This document shows, in pieces, positions 17,204 through 25,728 of a stretch of 64,000 nt of DNA. The notes under the pieces were generated by a model. It was not told where the DNA came from. It saw only the letters and a program-made list of their open reading frames with translations, and did not search any database. Source of the DNA: Sphingobacteriales bacterium (lineage in GTDB: Bacteria; Bacteroidota; Bacteroidia; Chitinophagales; Chitinophagaceae); the NCBI GenBank assembly GCA_012270485.1, contig JAAXIF010000035.1, positions 1 to 64,000 on the forward strand, read 5' to 3'. Every line of letters begins with the position of its first letter. The first letter of the stretch is position 1. Both the position numbers and the translations under genes were made by a program.

Positions 17204-18742
17204 ATGAAGATACAGCACATCAACACATTAGGTGAATTAAAGAAAAGTGGTTATCAATCACGTTCCGTAAAAGATGAGGTCAGAGAAAATCTGATTCGCT
17301 CTATTCAAGAAAAGGAAAATCCTTTTGCAGGCATCATTGGGTATGAGGACACCGTGATTCCTGATACTGAGCGGGCCATATTGAGCAGACACAATATGCT
17401 TTTTCTCGGATTGCGAGGACAAGCAAAAACAAGAATGGCCAGACAAATGGTGGATTTGCTGGACGAATATATTCCCATTGTTGCCGGCTCAGAAGTAAAT
17501 GACGATCCGCTGCAACCCATGAGTAAATTTGCCAAAGACCTGATTGCAGAACATGGAGATAATACCCCGATCCAATGGATGCACCGAAGCGAAAGATATG
17601 GAGAAAAATTAGCCACACCTGATGTGAGTGTGGCCGATTTGATCGGTGATATTGATCCCATTAAAGCAGCAAATTTAAAATTGAGTTTTGCCGATGAGAA
17701 AGTGATTCACTATGGAATCATTCCGAGAAGCAACAGAGGAATTTTTGTGATCAATGAATTACCGGATCTACAGGCAAGAATTCAGGTAGCGCTGTTTAAT
17801 ATCTTACAAGAAGGCGATATTCAGATCAGAGGTTTCAAACTTCGTATGCCGCTGGATATTTTATTCATCTTCACCGCTAATCCGGAAGATTATACCAACA
17901 GAGGCAGTATTGTAACACCTTTGAAAGACCGTATACAAAGTCAGATACTTACCCATTATCCCAAAACCATTGAAAATTCACTGGCGATTACCGAGCAGGA
18001 AGCGAGAATACCTGCAGATCAGGCTTCAAAAGTAGAAGTAAGTGATTTGGTGAAACGATTGATTGAGCAGGTTGCTTTTGAAGCACGTAACAATGAGTAT
18101 GTAGATAAAAAAAGTGGGGTGAGTGCCCGCTTAACCATTGCAGCTTTTGAGAATGCGGTGAGCAGTGCAGAAAGAAGGGCTTTGATTCATCAAGAAAAAC
18201 AAACCCAAATATGGATCAGTGACCTGAGTGGTATTATCCCGGCCATCACGGGAAAGATAGAACTGGTGTATGAAGGAGAGCAGGAGGGACCTTATCAGGT
18301 AGCGTTGAATCTGGTAGACAAAGCCATCCGTTCACAGTTTGTACAATACTTCCCGAATCCGGATCAGATCAAGAAAAAAAGGAGTGCTGGGAAAAAATCA
18401 GTGGAAGAAAAAGAGCCGGAGAATCCTTATACCTCCATTATCCGCTGGTTTGATGGTGGAAACCATGTGGATCTGTTAATGGATATGAAAGATGAAGCCC
18501 GAATCAATGCTTTATATCAAGTAGATGGGTTGTACGCTTTTGTAAAAAAGTATTTTCCTCAAGCCAGTAAGGATCAAAATGCCTTATTGATGGAATTTGT
18601 GTTGCATGGATTGGCTGCTTATTCACTCATCAGTAAGAAAACGATTGAGGGTAGGATAGAGTTCAAAGACTTGATTGGAAGTATGATGAATCTTGGAGAG
18701 ATGAATTTTGATGTGGCGGATGAGGAGGAAGATTATAGCTGA
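17204..18742 (+). CDS. MoxR/magnesium-chelatase-like AAA+ ATPase
   Basis: A 512-residue AAA+ protein. Walker A is GLRGQAKT (residues 69-76). The Walker B region reads IFVINELPDL, with Asn where many relatives have Asp. The sensor-1 region is FIFTANPEDYTNRG, followed by PLKDRIQSQI. The C-terminal 130 residues are a helical extension. It pairs with the upstream VWA protein, a combination used by chelatase-type and MoxR-type chaperones that remodel or load cofactors into client proteins. No chlorophyll or cobalamin gene is nearby, so a true magnesium or cobalt chelatase role is unlikely. A shared terminator follows. Confidence 0.85.
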   Translation: MKIQHINTLGELKKSGYQSRSVKDEVRENLIRSIQEKENPFAGIIGYEDTVIPDTERAILSRHNMLFLGLRGQAKTRMARQMVDLLDEYIPIVAGSEVNDDPLQPMSKFAKDLIAEHGDNTPIQWMHRSERYGEKLATPDVSVADLIGDIDPIKAANLKLSFADEKVIHYGIIPRSNRGIFVINELPDLQARIQVALFNILQEGDIQIRGFKLRMPLDILFIFTANPEDYTNRGSIVTPLKDRIQSQILTHYPKTIENSLAITEQEARIPADQASKVEVSDLVKRLIEQVAFEARNNEYVDKKSGVSARLTIAAFENAVSSAERRALIHQEKQTQIWISDLSGIIPAITGKIELVYEGEQEGPYQVALNLVDKAIRSQFVQYFPNPDQIKKKRSAGKKSVEEKEPENPYTSIIRWFDGGNHVDLLMDMKDEARINALYQVDGLYAFVKKYFPQASKDQNALLMEFVLHGLAAYSLISKKTIEGRIEFKDLIGSMMNLGEMNFDVADEEEDYS

Positions 18743-18789
18743 TGGCTCATAGCTAATAGTCCATGGTCCATGGTAGATAGTACAAGAAA

Positions 18790-18826
18790 GAGGGGCTGTA
18801 TCAGATTTTTGGTACAGCCTCTTTTT
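18790..18826. terminator. Bidirectional terminator between convergent genes
   Basis: GGCTGTA and TACAGCC pair, extended by G-T and A-T pairs to about 11 bp, with an A-rich flank upstream and TCTTTTT downstream. It lies between the AAA+ ATPase and the minus-strand barrel gene. Confidence 0.7.
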
Positions 18827-18827
18827 A

Positions 18828-19319
18828 TTAGAATTTGAATCCGAAAGAGATGCCTCCATAAAAAGGGAAGACTCCTGCGCCTGTGATGAGGGGAGAGACA
18901 AATACTCTGCCCGTGAATCCATTTTTCTCTGGCTGATAACGATATCCAAAATTGAAGTAGCCAAAAACGGTGGAAGAACTGTTTTCGAAGAAATCTTCCC
19001 CATCGGTAACAGTGAGTGCACTGGCTCCGGCTCCCAGTTCAAAATAATGACCATTGCTTCCCGATAAATAGTTGAGTCCAACAGGGATTGCAAATACTCC
19101 TGAAGTTAAAAATCCAATTCCACCGGCTCCTACGCGAAAACCTAAACCTTTCTGGCCTTTGAAACGTTGGTCATAGTTGATAGAAAGAATACCGGGTCCA
19201 CCAATTTCTCCGTAGATGTTTTTGGCCGGAGGCAGCGGTAAATCACTATTGTCTCTTTGAGCGGTAACAGTCGTATGAATGCTTGCAGTAAGTACAAATA
19301 GGAGTAGAAGTCTTTTCAT
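18828..19319 (-). CDS. Hypothetical small outer-membrane protein
   Basis: A 163-residue protein with a signal peptide (residues 1-20, ending TTVTAQ). The mature part has glycine- and aromatic-rich beta-strand patterns (GILSINYDQRF, GFRVGAGGIGF, YFNFGYRYQP) and ends in GISFGFKF, a typical C-terminal strand with terminal Phe. This suggests an eight-stranded barrel of the small-porin type. No specific family was identified. It appears monocistronic; its stop codon abuts the shared terminator. Confidence 0.7.
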   Translation of the reverse strand: MKRLLLLFVLTASIHTTVTAQRDNSDLPLPPAKNIYGEIGGPGILSINYDQRFKGQKGLGFRVGAGGIGFLTSGVFAIPVGLNYLSGSNGHYFELGAGASALTVTDGEDFFENSSSTVFGYFNFGYRYQPEKNGFTGRVFVSPLITGAGVFPFYGGISFGFKF

Positions 19320-19414
19320 GAATGATTTTATTTAATCCTTGACAGACAAAACTAAACTATGGCTGCATCTGTGTGTAACCGTTCATCCACATCACATGTT
19401 TATGTGAATTCCGC

Positions 19415-20542
19415 TTAAATCATTTCTTTGAGTTGCTCTACCACACGATCAATCTCTTCTTTGGTATTGTGCTTTGAGAAAGAGAATCGAACAGTTACCT
19501 GATTCGGATTATTATTGATCGCCCTGATGACATGTGAACCTTGATCAGCCCCACTGGTACAGGCACTACCGCCACTGGCGCAGATATTGTTGATGTCGAG
19601 GTTAAATAGAATCATCTCACTTTTTTCCGTTTTAGGGAAACTTGCACTCAGCACTGTATATAAAGAGCGACCCAAAGTATCGCCATTAAAAGCAACGCCT
19701 TTGATGTTTTTCTTCAACTGCTCCATCATGTATATTTTCAGCCCTTTGATGTAAGTGCTATCTTGTTCATAGTTGGCCGTTGCGAGTTCCAATGCTTTGG
19801 CAAAACCTACAATACCATACAGATTTTCTGTACCCGCACGCATATTTCTCTCTTGACTACCGCCATGTACAAAAGGCTTGATTTTTACATTTTCATTGAT
19901 ATACAGCAATCCAACCCCTTTCGGACCATGAAATTTATGACTGGCACCGGTAATAAAATGCACAGGGGTATTACGCAGATCAAAAGGAAAATGTCCAACT
20001 GTTTGAACGGTATCACTGTGGAAAATAGCACCGTATAATTTGCACAGTTCACCAACTGCATGGATGTCCATGATATTGCCTATTTCATTATTGGCATGCA
20101 TCAACGTAACCAAACATTTCTCTTCACTCTCTGCCAATAAACGTTCCAAGTCTTCCAGATCGATATGTCCATTAGGAAGCAACTTTACATAACTCAATGC
20201 TGCTTCACCGGTATGGTATAAAAATTCAACAGTATGTGTGGTAGCATGGTGTTCGATCACGGAAGAGATGATATGTTTACATCCCAAATCGCGAACTGCT
20301 GCTGTAATAGCCGTATTGCTACTCTCTGTACCACCACTGGTAAAGAAGATTTCCGCAGGATGTGCATTCAATATTTTCGCAACGGTTTTACGCGCATTCT
20401 CAATGGCCAATCTACTTTCTCTTCCATAACTGTAAATAGAAGAAGGATTGCCAAACTGACTGGTCAAATAAGGCATCATAGCCTCTAATACCAATGGGTC
20501 TAATGCGGTAGTAGCTGCATTATCGAGATATATTCTTTCCAT
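19415..20542 (-). CDS. Cysteine desulfurase (NifS/IscS family)
   Basis: PLP-dependent enzyme that removes sulfur from cysteine as an enzyme-bound persulfide for Fe-S cluster or thiolation pathways. The start motif YLDNAATT, the PLP-binding Lys in GASHKFHG (residue 203) and the catalytic Cys in GGSACTSG (residue 328) are all present. The 375-residue length fits. The upstream in-frame extension is discarded: ATG 20542 begins the family's N-terminus (MERIYLDNA) and lies 4 bases from a perfect -7 box. No iscU, sufB or other cluster-assembly gene adjoins it, so its exact acceptor is unclear. Confidence 0.93.
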   Translation of the reverse strand: MERIYLDNAATTALDPLVLEAMMPYLTSQFGNPSSIYSYGRESRLAIENARKTVAKILNAHPAEIFFTSGGTESSNTAITAAVRDLGCKHIISSVIEHHATTHTVEFLYHTGEAALSYVKLLPNGHIDLEDLERLLAESEEKCLVTLMHANNEIGNIMDIHAVGELCKLYGAIFHSDTVQTVGHFPFDLRNTPVHFITGASHKFHGPKGVGLLYINENVKIKPFVHGGSQERNMRAGTENLYGIVGFAKALELATANYEQDSTYIKGLKIYMMEQLKKNIKGVAFNGDTLGRSLYTVLSASFPKTEKSEMILFNLDINNICASGGSACTSGADQGSHVIRAINNNPNQVTVRFSFSKHNTKEEIDRVVEQLKEMI

Positions 20543-20546
20543 GGGG

Positions 20547-20554
20547 CAAAGGTA
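20547..20554 (-). promoter_or_regulatory. -7 box of the cysteine desulfurase gene
   Basis: Minus-strand TACCTTTG, a perfect TAnnTTTG, ends 4 bases before the ATG. A leaderless transcript is likely if this box is used. Confidence 0.5.
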
Positions 20555-20573
20555 GGGAAGTATGGTCAAGATG

Positions 20574-20662
20574 AGTTGACAGTTGTTAGTTGACAGTTGA
20601 CAGAGTTGAAATATATACCCACTCATTTCCTTCTATCAACTGTCAACTATCAACTGTCAACT
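20574..20662. repeat. Intergenic word-repeat hairpin (GTTGACA type)
   Basis: The left arm is built from reiterated AGTTGACAGTTG words and the right arm from their complement; 27 of 29 positions pair. The loop is about 30 bases. It fills the gap between glmM and the cysteine desulfurase gene. Confidence 0.8.
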
Positions 20663-20667
20663 AAAAA

Positions 20668-22050
20668 TCACATCACTTCCTGAATATCCTTAATCAGTTT
20701 ATTGGCAATATTCGCAGCAATGGTTTCGGAGTTGCTTTCTGCATAAATACGGATGATGGGTTCTGTATTGCTGGTGCGTAAGTGTACCCAATCATTCTCG
20801 AACTCTATTTTCAAGCCGTCTTCGGTATTGATGGGATGTTGTTTGTATTTCTTTTTGATGTGTTCGAATATTTTCTTGAGATCGAATCCGGCAGTGAGCT
20901 CAATTTTATTCTTGCTCATGAAATAATCAGGATAGCTGTTTCTCAATTGCTTGGCTGATTTCTGTTCCAAAGCCATGTGCGATAAGAATAATGCGATACC
21001 GATCAATGCATCTCTGCCATAATGGAGATCAGGAACAATGATGCCACCATTTCCTTCGCCACCAATCACAGCGTTTACGGCTTTCATTTTATTTACCACG
21101 TTCACTTCACCAACAGCACTGGGTGTGTACGTGCCACCATGTTTAATGGTAACATCTTTCAATGCACGGGTAGAAGACATATTGCTGACCGTATTTCCTT
21201 TTCTGTTTTTTAATACATAATCCGCAACAGCAACAAGGGTATATTCTTCGCCAAACAAAGAACCATCTTCACAAACAAAACACAAACGATCTACATCAGG
21301 ATCCACAGCGATACCAATGTCTGCTTTTTGTTTGTTGACTTCGTTACAAAGTTCTCTTAAATGCTCCGGTAAAGGTTCCGGATTGTGAGCGAATTTTCCA
21401 TTCACTTCACCATTCAATACTGTAATATCTTTAACGCCTAAAGCTTTTAATAGGGCAGGCACAGCAATGGCTCCGGTGCTGTTGATGGCGTCCAATACCA
21501 CTTTGAATTTTGCTTTCTTGATAGCTGCAACATCCACCAAAGGATAAGCCAATACGGCATCAATATGTTGTTGAAGTGCTGTTTCATTAACGGTATATCC
21601 ACCGAGTTTATCTACTGATGCAAACGTAAAATCATCTTTGGCAGCTATCTCTAACAAGGCTGCGCCATCTTCTCCACTAATAAATTCTCCTTTCTCATTC
21701 AACAATTTCAGGGCATTCCATTCTTTGGGGTTATGACTGGCAGTGAGGATAATACCACCTGCTGCTTTTTCAAAAACAACAGCCATTTCCACGGTAGGCG
21801 TCGTGCTTAATCCAAGATCTACCACATCCAGTCCAAGTGCATTCAAAGTACTCACCACCAGACGTTGAACCATCTCCCCGCTGATTCGTCCATCGCGACC
21901 AATGACCACTTTTTGGTTGTCGCCGGCTCTTTTGGAAAGCCAGGTTCCGTAAGCTGCGGTAAAGCGAACCACATCTAGTGGACTTAATGTATCGCCGGGT
22001 TTGCCGCCAATTGTTCCTCTGATACCTGAAATGCTCTTGATGAGTGCCAT
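20668..22050 (-). CDS. glmM: Phosphoglucosamine mutase-type phosphohexomutase
   Basis: Interconverts glucosamine-6-phosphate and glucosamine-1-phosphate for peptidoglycan and lipopolysaccharide precursors. The phosphoserine loop ILTASHNPKEWNALK, the Mg-binding DPDVDR and the sugar-binding GEGNGG are clear, and the C-terminal domain has the phosphate-binding RTSNTEPIIR. 460 residues from ATG 22050 (MALIKSISGIRGTIGG) is the normal length; a longer in-frame start adds 12 unconserved residues. A related phosphomannomutase/phosphoglucomutase activity cannot be excluded, but the N-terminal SGIRGT and SHNP context fits GlmM of Bacteroidota. Confidence 0.88.
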   Translation of the reverse strand: MALIKSISGIRGTIGGKPGDTLSPLDVVRFTAAYGTWLSKRAGDNQKVVIGRDGRISGEMVQRLVVSTLNALGLDVVDLGLSTTPTVEMAVVFEKAAGGIILTASHNPKEWNALKLLNEKGEFISGEDGAALLEIAAKDDFTFASVDKLGGYTVNETALQQHIDAVLAYPLVDVAAIKKAKFKVVLDAINSTGAIAVPALLKALGVKDITVLNGEVNGKFAHNPEPLPEHLRELCNEVNKQKADIGIAVDPDVDRLCFVCEDGSLFGEEYTLVAVADYVLKNRKGNTVSNMSSTRALKDVTIKHGGTYTPSAVGEVNVVNKMKAVNAVIGGEGNGGIIVPDLHYGRDALIGIALFLSHMALEQKSAKQLRNSYPDYFMSKNKIELTAGFDLKKIFEHIKKKYKQHPINTEDGLKIEFENDWVHLRTSNTEPIIRIYAESNSETIAANIANKLIKDIQEVM

Positions 22051-22107
22051 ATTGCCTGATATTTTGCGGCTGTAAACATAATTCAATTTTTGTAGCGCTG
22101 CTTCATG

Positions 22108-22115
22108 TAATTTTG
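22108..22115 (+). promoter_or_regulatory. -7 box of the 22134 methyltransferase gene
   Basis: TAATTTTG matches TAnnTTTG, 18 bases before the ATG, with TTTG 15 bases upstream. It lies in the divergent promoter region shared with glmM. Confidence 0.45.
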
Positions 22116-22133
22116 CGCTATCAATGTGTTTTT

Positions 22134-22877
22134 ATGCCGGATAAAGCGTGGTTTAGGGATTGGTTTAATTCTCATTATTATCATTTATTGTATCAGCACA
22201 GGGACGATCGTGAGGCGATGGATTTTATCGCTACGCTGATTCAATACCTGCAACCCAAATCAGGCTCCCGTATGCTGGATGTTGCCTGTGGTAAGGGACG
22301 GCACAGCAAAGCATTGGCGGATATGGGTTTTGATGTAACAGGTATCGATCTTTCAGCCGCTTCTATCATTGCTGCCAAAGAGCAGGAAGCAGAAAATTTA
22401 CATTTTTATCAGCACGATATGCGTTTGCCTTTTTGGGTGAACTATTATGATTATGCATTTAACTTTTTTACCAGCTTTGGTTATTTCAGAACACGCCGTG
22501 AGCATGATAGCGCCATTCGAACCGTTGCGCAAAGTTTGCAACATGGTGGTTATTTTGTCATTGATTACCTGAACGTGCATTATGCAGAAGATCAATTAGA
22601 AAAAGCAACCATCACGCAGGCAGGAGAAGTGCTATTTCATATCAGCAAATGGCAGGATGAAGATCATTTCTTTAAACAAATTCAGATTACGGATCCCACA
22701 CATCCTACACCACATCATCTTTATACCGAACGAGTAGCAAAATTTTCATTGGGCGATTTCACAGATATGCTGGCTTACCAAGGCATGCAGGTACAGGAAG
22801 TATTTGGCGATTACCAATTGGGGAGATATGATGTACGTAAATCTCCCAGAATGATTATTCTGGCTAAGAAATATTAA
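22134..22877 (+). CDS. Class I SAM-dependent methyltransferase
   Basis: A 247-residue methyltransferase with the Rossmann SAM motif MLDVACGKGRHSKAL (about residues 46-60), the acidic second-strand motif VTGIDLS and a later YAFNFFTSFGYF segment. The substrate cannot be told from sequence. The longer frame (from 22044) overlaps glmM head to head; ATG 22134 starts the compact domain and follows a good -7 box. Divergent from glmM, with no partner in the same direction. Confidence 0.85.
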   Translation: MPDKAWFRDWFNSHYYHLLYQHRDDREAMDFIATLIQYLQPKSGSRMLDVACGKGRHSKALADMGFDVTGIDLSAASIIAAKEQEAENLHFYQHDMRLPFWVNYYDYAFNFFTSFGYFRTRREHDSAIRTVAQSLQHGGYFVIDYLNVHYAEDQLEKATITQAGEVLFHISKWQDEDHFFKQIQITDPTHPTPHHLYTERVAKFSLGDFTDMLAYQGMQVQEVFGDYQLGRYDVRKSPRMIILAKKY

Positions 22878-22884
22878 TGCTTAA

Positions 22885-23316
22885 TTATTCTTGGGTAGGA
22901 ACGATGTTTTTTTCAGGAGATTCCACTTTTTTATGGTTAACTACGGTAACAAATCGAGGTATGTGCACACGCACTTGGTTTTTATCAAAAGCGAAAGTCC
23001 CGGGCATATTAAAAACATAATCGCTGCCAGGTGACCAAACAGGCATCGTATTTGTTAATCCGGTATGCAATTCTCCTTTTACAAGTTGTTTTCCTAAAAG
23101 CCTGTTTTTTAACGAATCTGATAAAGTAATTTGTTGAGGATATTCCTTTACAGTAAGTGGTTCTAATAAAATACCATGCTTCTGTTTTTCATTCAACTTC
23201 AGAAATTTTTTCAAATGGGGATTGGTGGTTACATGAATGGTCTTTTTTTCAGTTTGCTGAGCAAAAGATATCATACAAGAAAAGAATAGGAGTAGTAGAA
23301 ACAGTATCTTTTTCAT
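22885..23316 (-). CDS. Hypothetical exported protein
   Basis: A 143-residue protein with a clear signal peptide (residues 1-19, ending SFAQQ). The mature part is basic and proline-containing (VTTNPHLKKFLKLNEKQK, YVFNMPGTFAFDKNQVR). No family was recognised and no catalytic motif stands out. It converges with the methyltransferase gene, with 7 bases between stop codons. Role unknown. Confidence 0.6.
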   Translation of the reverse strand: MKKILFLLLLFFSCMISFAQQTEKKTIHVTTNPHLKKFLKLNEKQKHGILLEPLTVKEYPQQITLSDSLKNRLLGKQLVKGELHTGLTNTMPVWSPGSDYVFNMPGTFAFDKNQVRVHIPRFVTVVNHKKVESPEKNIVPTQE

Positions 23317-23412
23317 ACTTTAAATTAATCATTTATGAAATGGGTACTACTATTATAGATGGATATTTTGTTAAAAGTTTATTAACGACACATACTGTAA
23401 CTTTATCCGCTC

Positions 23413-24051
23413 ATGGCTGACTACTTTTTATTACAGTCTTTTTTTCAACGCCTTCTTCAAACAATATTGGAGTGGGATAGCTGGTTGTTCTTGAAAATCA
23501 ATACGATAGTTACTCATCCACTACTCGATAAAATATTTCCGTTATGGCGTGATTCGGAATTATGGGTACCTTTTTATTTGTTTCTGATTGTATTGGCCAT
23601 TGTGAATTTTGGTAAAAAAGCAGGGTCTTGGATTTTATTTGCAATCATCAACGTCGCCCTCACAGATCAGGCGAGCAGTTCATTGATCAAGAATTGGTTT
23701 GCTAGAATACGTCCATGCAATGAAGAACTCTTAGTTGGGAAAATGCGGTTATTACTGGAGCATTGCTCAGGTGGATTTAGTTTTACATCCTCCCATGCCA
23801 CCAATCATTTTGGGTTTGCCATGTTTGTTTTTCTAACTACCCGACATCTTTTCGGAAAATGGGGAAAATGTCTGTTTGTGTGGGCTGCAACTATCAGTTA
23901 TGGTCAGGTATATGTTGGGGTGCATTATCCCATCGATATTTTATTTGGAGCATTATTGGGTTCAGGTATTGGAGCTTTGACAGCAGGTTATTACAATCGT
24001 AAAATGGGGCCCATTACTTTATCGCAAAATGAAACATCTCTTTCACAATGA
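23413..24051 (+). CDS. PAP2-family membrane phosphatase
   Basis: Integral membrane phosphatase of the PAP2/undecaprenyl-pyrophosphatase or lipid-phosphatase type (212 residues). The three signature motifs are visible: KNWFARIRPC, SFTSSHATNHFG, and SYGQVYVGVHYPIDILFG with the catalytic His and Asp. The ATGA overlap with the next gene (an ArnT-like transferase) indicates translational coupling. Together they suggest handling of lipid-linked phosphates or lipid A modification at the outer face of the inner membrane. Substrate not determined. Confidence 0.9.
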   Translation: MADYFLLQSFFQRLLQTILEWDSWLFLKINTIVTHPLLDKIFPLWRDSELWVPFYLFLIVLAIVNFGKKAGSWILFAIINVALTDQASSSLIKNWFARIRPCNEELLVGKMRLLLEHCSGGFSFTSSHATNHFGFAMFVFLTTRHLFGKWGKCLFVWAATISYGQVYVGVHYPIDILFGALLGSGIGALTAGYYNRKMGPITLSQNETSLSQ

Positions 24052-25727
24052 GCGACCGATTATTTAAAGGAACTTTATTAGCCTGTCTGCTGGTATACAT
24101 ACTCGCTATGTGGAGTATTCCTGTTATTGATATCGATGCTGCACAATATGCATCGATGAGTAGAGAAATGCTGGAGAACAATAGCTATCTCAAGTTGTAC
24201 GATTTAGGGAATGATTATCTGGATAAACCTCCTATGCTTTTCTGGCTCTCTTCACTCAGTATGCGTTTCTTGGGTGTGTATGACTGGGCATATCGTATTC
24301 CCTCTGTATTGATGTTGTTATTGGCTATTTATGCTACCTACCGATTAGCCTTGCTTTTTTATAGCCAAATGATAGCTCAGTTATCTGCAATAATATTGGC
24401 TTCCTCACAAGCTGTTTTTTTAATGGTACATGATGTTCGCTGCGATACCATGTTATTGGGTTGGGTAACTTTTAGTTTGTGGCAATTAGCAGCTTGGTAT
24501 GAAAACAACCGATGGAAACATTTGATCTGGGCATTTGTGGCAATAGCAGGTGGTATGATGACCAAAGGTCCTATCGCACTCATGGTTCCAATTTTTGCAT
24601 TCGTACCTCATTTTGTATTAAGAAGAGAGTGGAAACAGTTCTTCAGATGGGAGTACCTCATCGGACTATTGATAGTAGCTGTTTTGTTATTACCCATGAG
24701 TATAGGATTGTACCAACAGTATGATCTGGAACCGGGTAAAATATTTCATGGAAAACCTGTGAATTCCGGTCTTCGTTTTTATTATTGGACGCAAAGCTTT
24801 GGAAGATATACCGGTGAAAATGTATTCAATGAAATGAATCATTTTACGTTTCTTCTTGAAAACATGTTATGGAGTTTTCTTCCATGGATATTTTTCTTTT
24901 TTGGAGGGTTGATCCTTGCCGTTCGGGAGCTGTGGATGAAACGATTCCGAATATCCGGTAAAGAAGAATGGATGACAGCAGGTGGCTTCATCATTACCTA
25001 TTGTATTCTGGCAAGAAGTCAAGCACAATTACCTCATTATATTTTTGTGGTGTTGCCACTGGCGGCTATTATCACTGCACGTTTTCTGCATCGTATGCTT
25101 TTTGAACAGCAATGGCCGGTTTGGGGAAAGCTATTCAATTGGGTACATGGGTTTATTTTTTTACTCTTATGGGTTGCCGTGATCGTTTTGATTTTCTGGC
25201 CTTTCCCGGAAATTTCGATGGTATTAAAACTGTTGGCAATTGTTGGATGTCTGGGTTTTATTGGATTACTATTTCAAACCCGCAAACAACCCAAGCCTCT
25301 TTTTATTTTGGCGCTCTATACGGTCATAGGCGTTAATTTTCTGTTGGCGACAGGTTTTTATCCGCAGTTATTGAAATATCAAATGGGGAACACTGCCGCA
25401 TCCGTTATTCATCAATCGCAACTGGATAAAAACAAAGTGATCCTGTATGAAATTGATGAAAGTAGGGCTCTTCACTTCTATGGTAAACATATTTTTCAAA
25501 GAAAAACGGCGCTGGATTCTTTGGTCGATAATGAAGTGGTTTTAACCAGAAAATCAACAGTCCCGGCGCTACAACAACGCTTTCCCAATCTGAGTACTAT
25601 ATTTGAGGGAGAATATTTCGGGGTAAGTATGTTGACCTTACCCTTTTTGAATCCAAAAACAAGATCAAAAGAAACCGTTTCTTATGTCCTCGTAGATCTG
25701 GATGGACAAAAAAATAAGAAACAATAA
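24048..25727 (+). CDS. ArnT/PMT-like glycosyltransferase (GT39/GT83)
   Basis: A 559-residue polytopic membrane protein of the GT-C fold. The first periplasmic loop contains the conserved acidic site (VIDIDAAQYASMSREML), followed by YLDKPPMLFW, a hallmark of ArnT-like transferases. About eleven hydrophobic segments follow, then a soluble C-terminal region (HFYGKHIFQRKTALDSLV). It would transfer a sugar from a polyprenyl-phosphate donor to lipid A or another envelope acceptor. It overlaps the PAP2 gene by 4 bases and is 1 base from the CNNM-type gene, so the three form one operon. Confidence 0.87.
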   Translation: MSDRLFKGTLLACLLVYILAMWSIPVIDIDAAQYASMSREMLENNSYLKLYDLGNDYLDKPPMLFWLSSLSMRFLGVYDWAYRIPSVLMLLLAIYATYRLALLFYSQMIAQLSAIILASSQAVFLMVHDVRCDTMLLGWVTFSLWQLAAWYENNRWKHLIWAFVAIAGGMMTKGPIALMVPIFAFVPHFVLRREWKQFFRWEYLIGLLIVAVLLLPMSIGLYQQYDLEPGKIFHGKPVNSGLRFYYWTQSFGRYTGENVFNEMNHFTFLLENMLWSFLPWIFFFFGGLILAVRELWMKRFRISGKEEWMTAGGFIITYCILARSQAQLPHYIFVVLPLAAIITARFLHRMLFEQQWPVWGKLFNWVHGFIFLLLWVAVIVLIFWPFPEISMVLKLLAIVGCLGFIGLLFQTRKQPKPLFILALYTVIGVNFLLATGFYPQLLKYQMGNTAASVIHQSQLDKNKVILYEIDESRALHFYGKHIFQRKTALDSLVDNEVVLTRKSTVPALQQRFPNLSTIFEGEYFGVSMLTLPFLNPKTRSKETVSYVLVDLDGQKNKKQ

Positions 25728-25728
25728 C

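Noticed and set aside
17204..18742. True magnesium or cobalt chelatase subunit
   Set aside because: No chlorophyll, haem or cobalamin genes or a large chelatase subunit are nearby.
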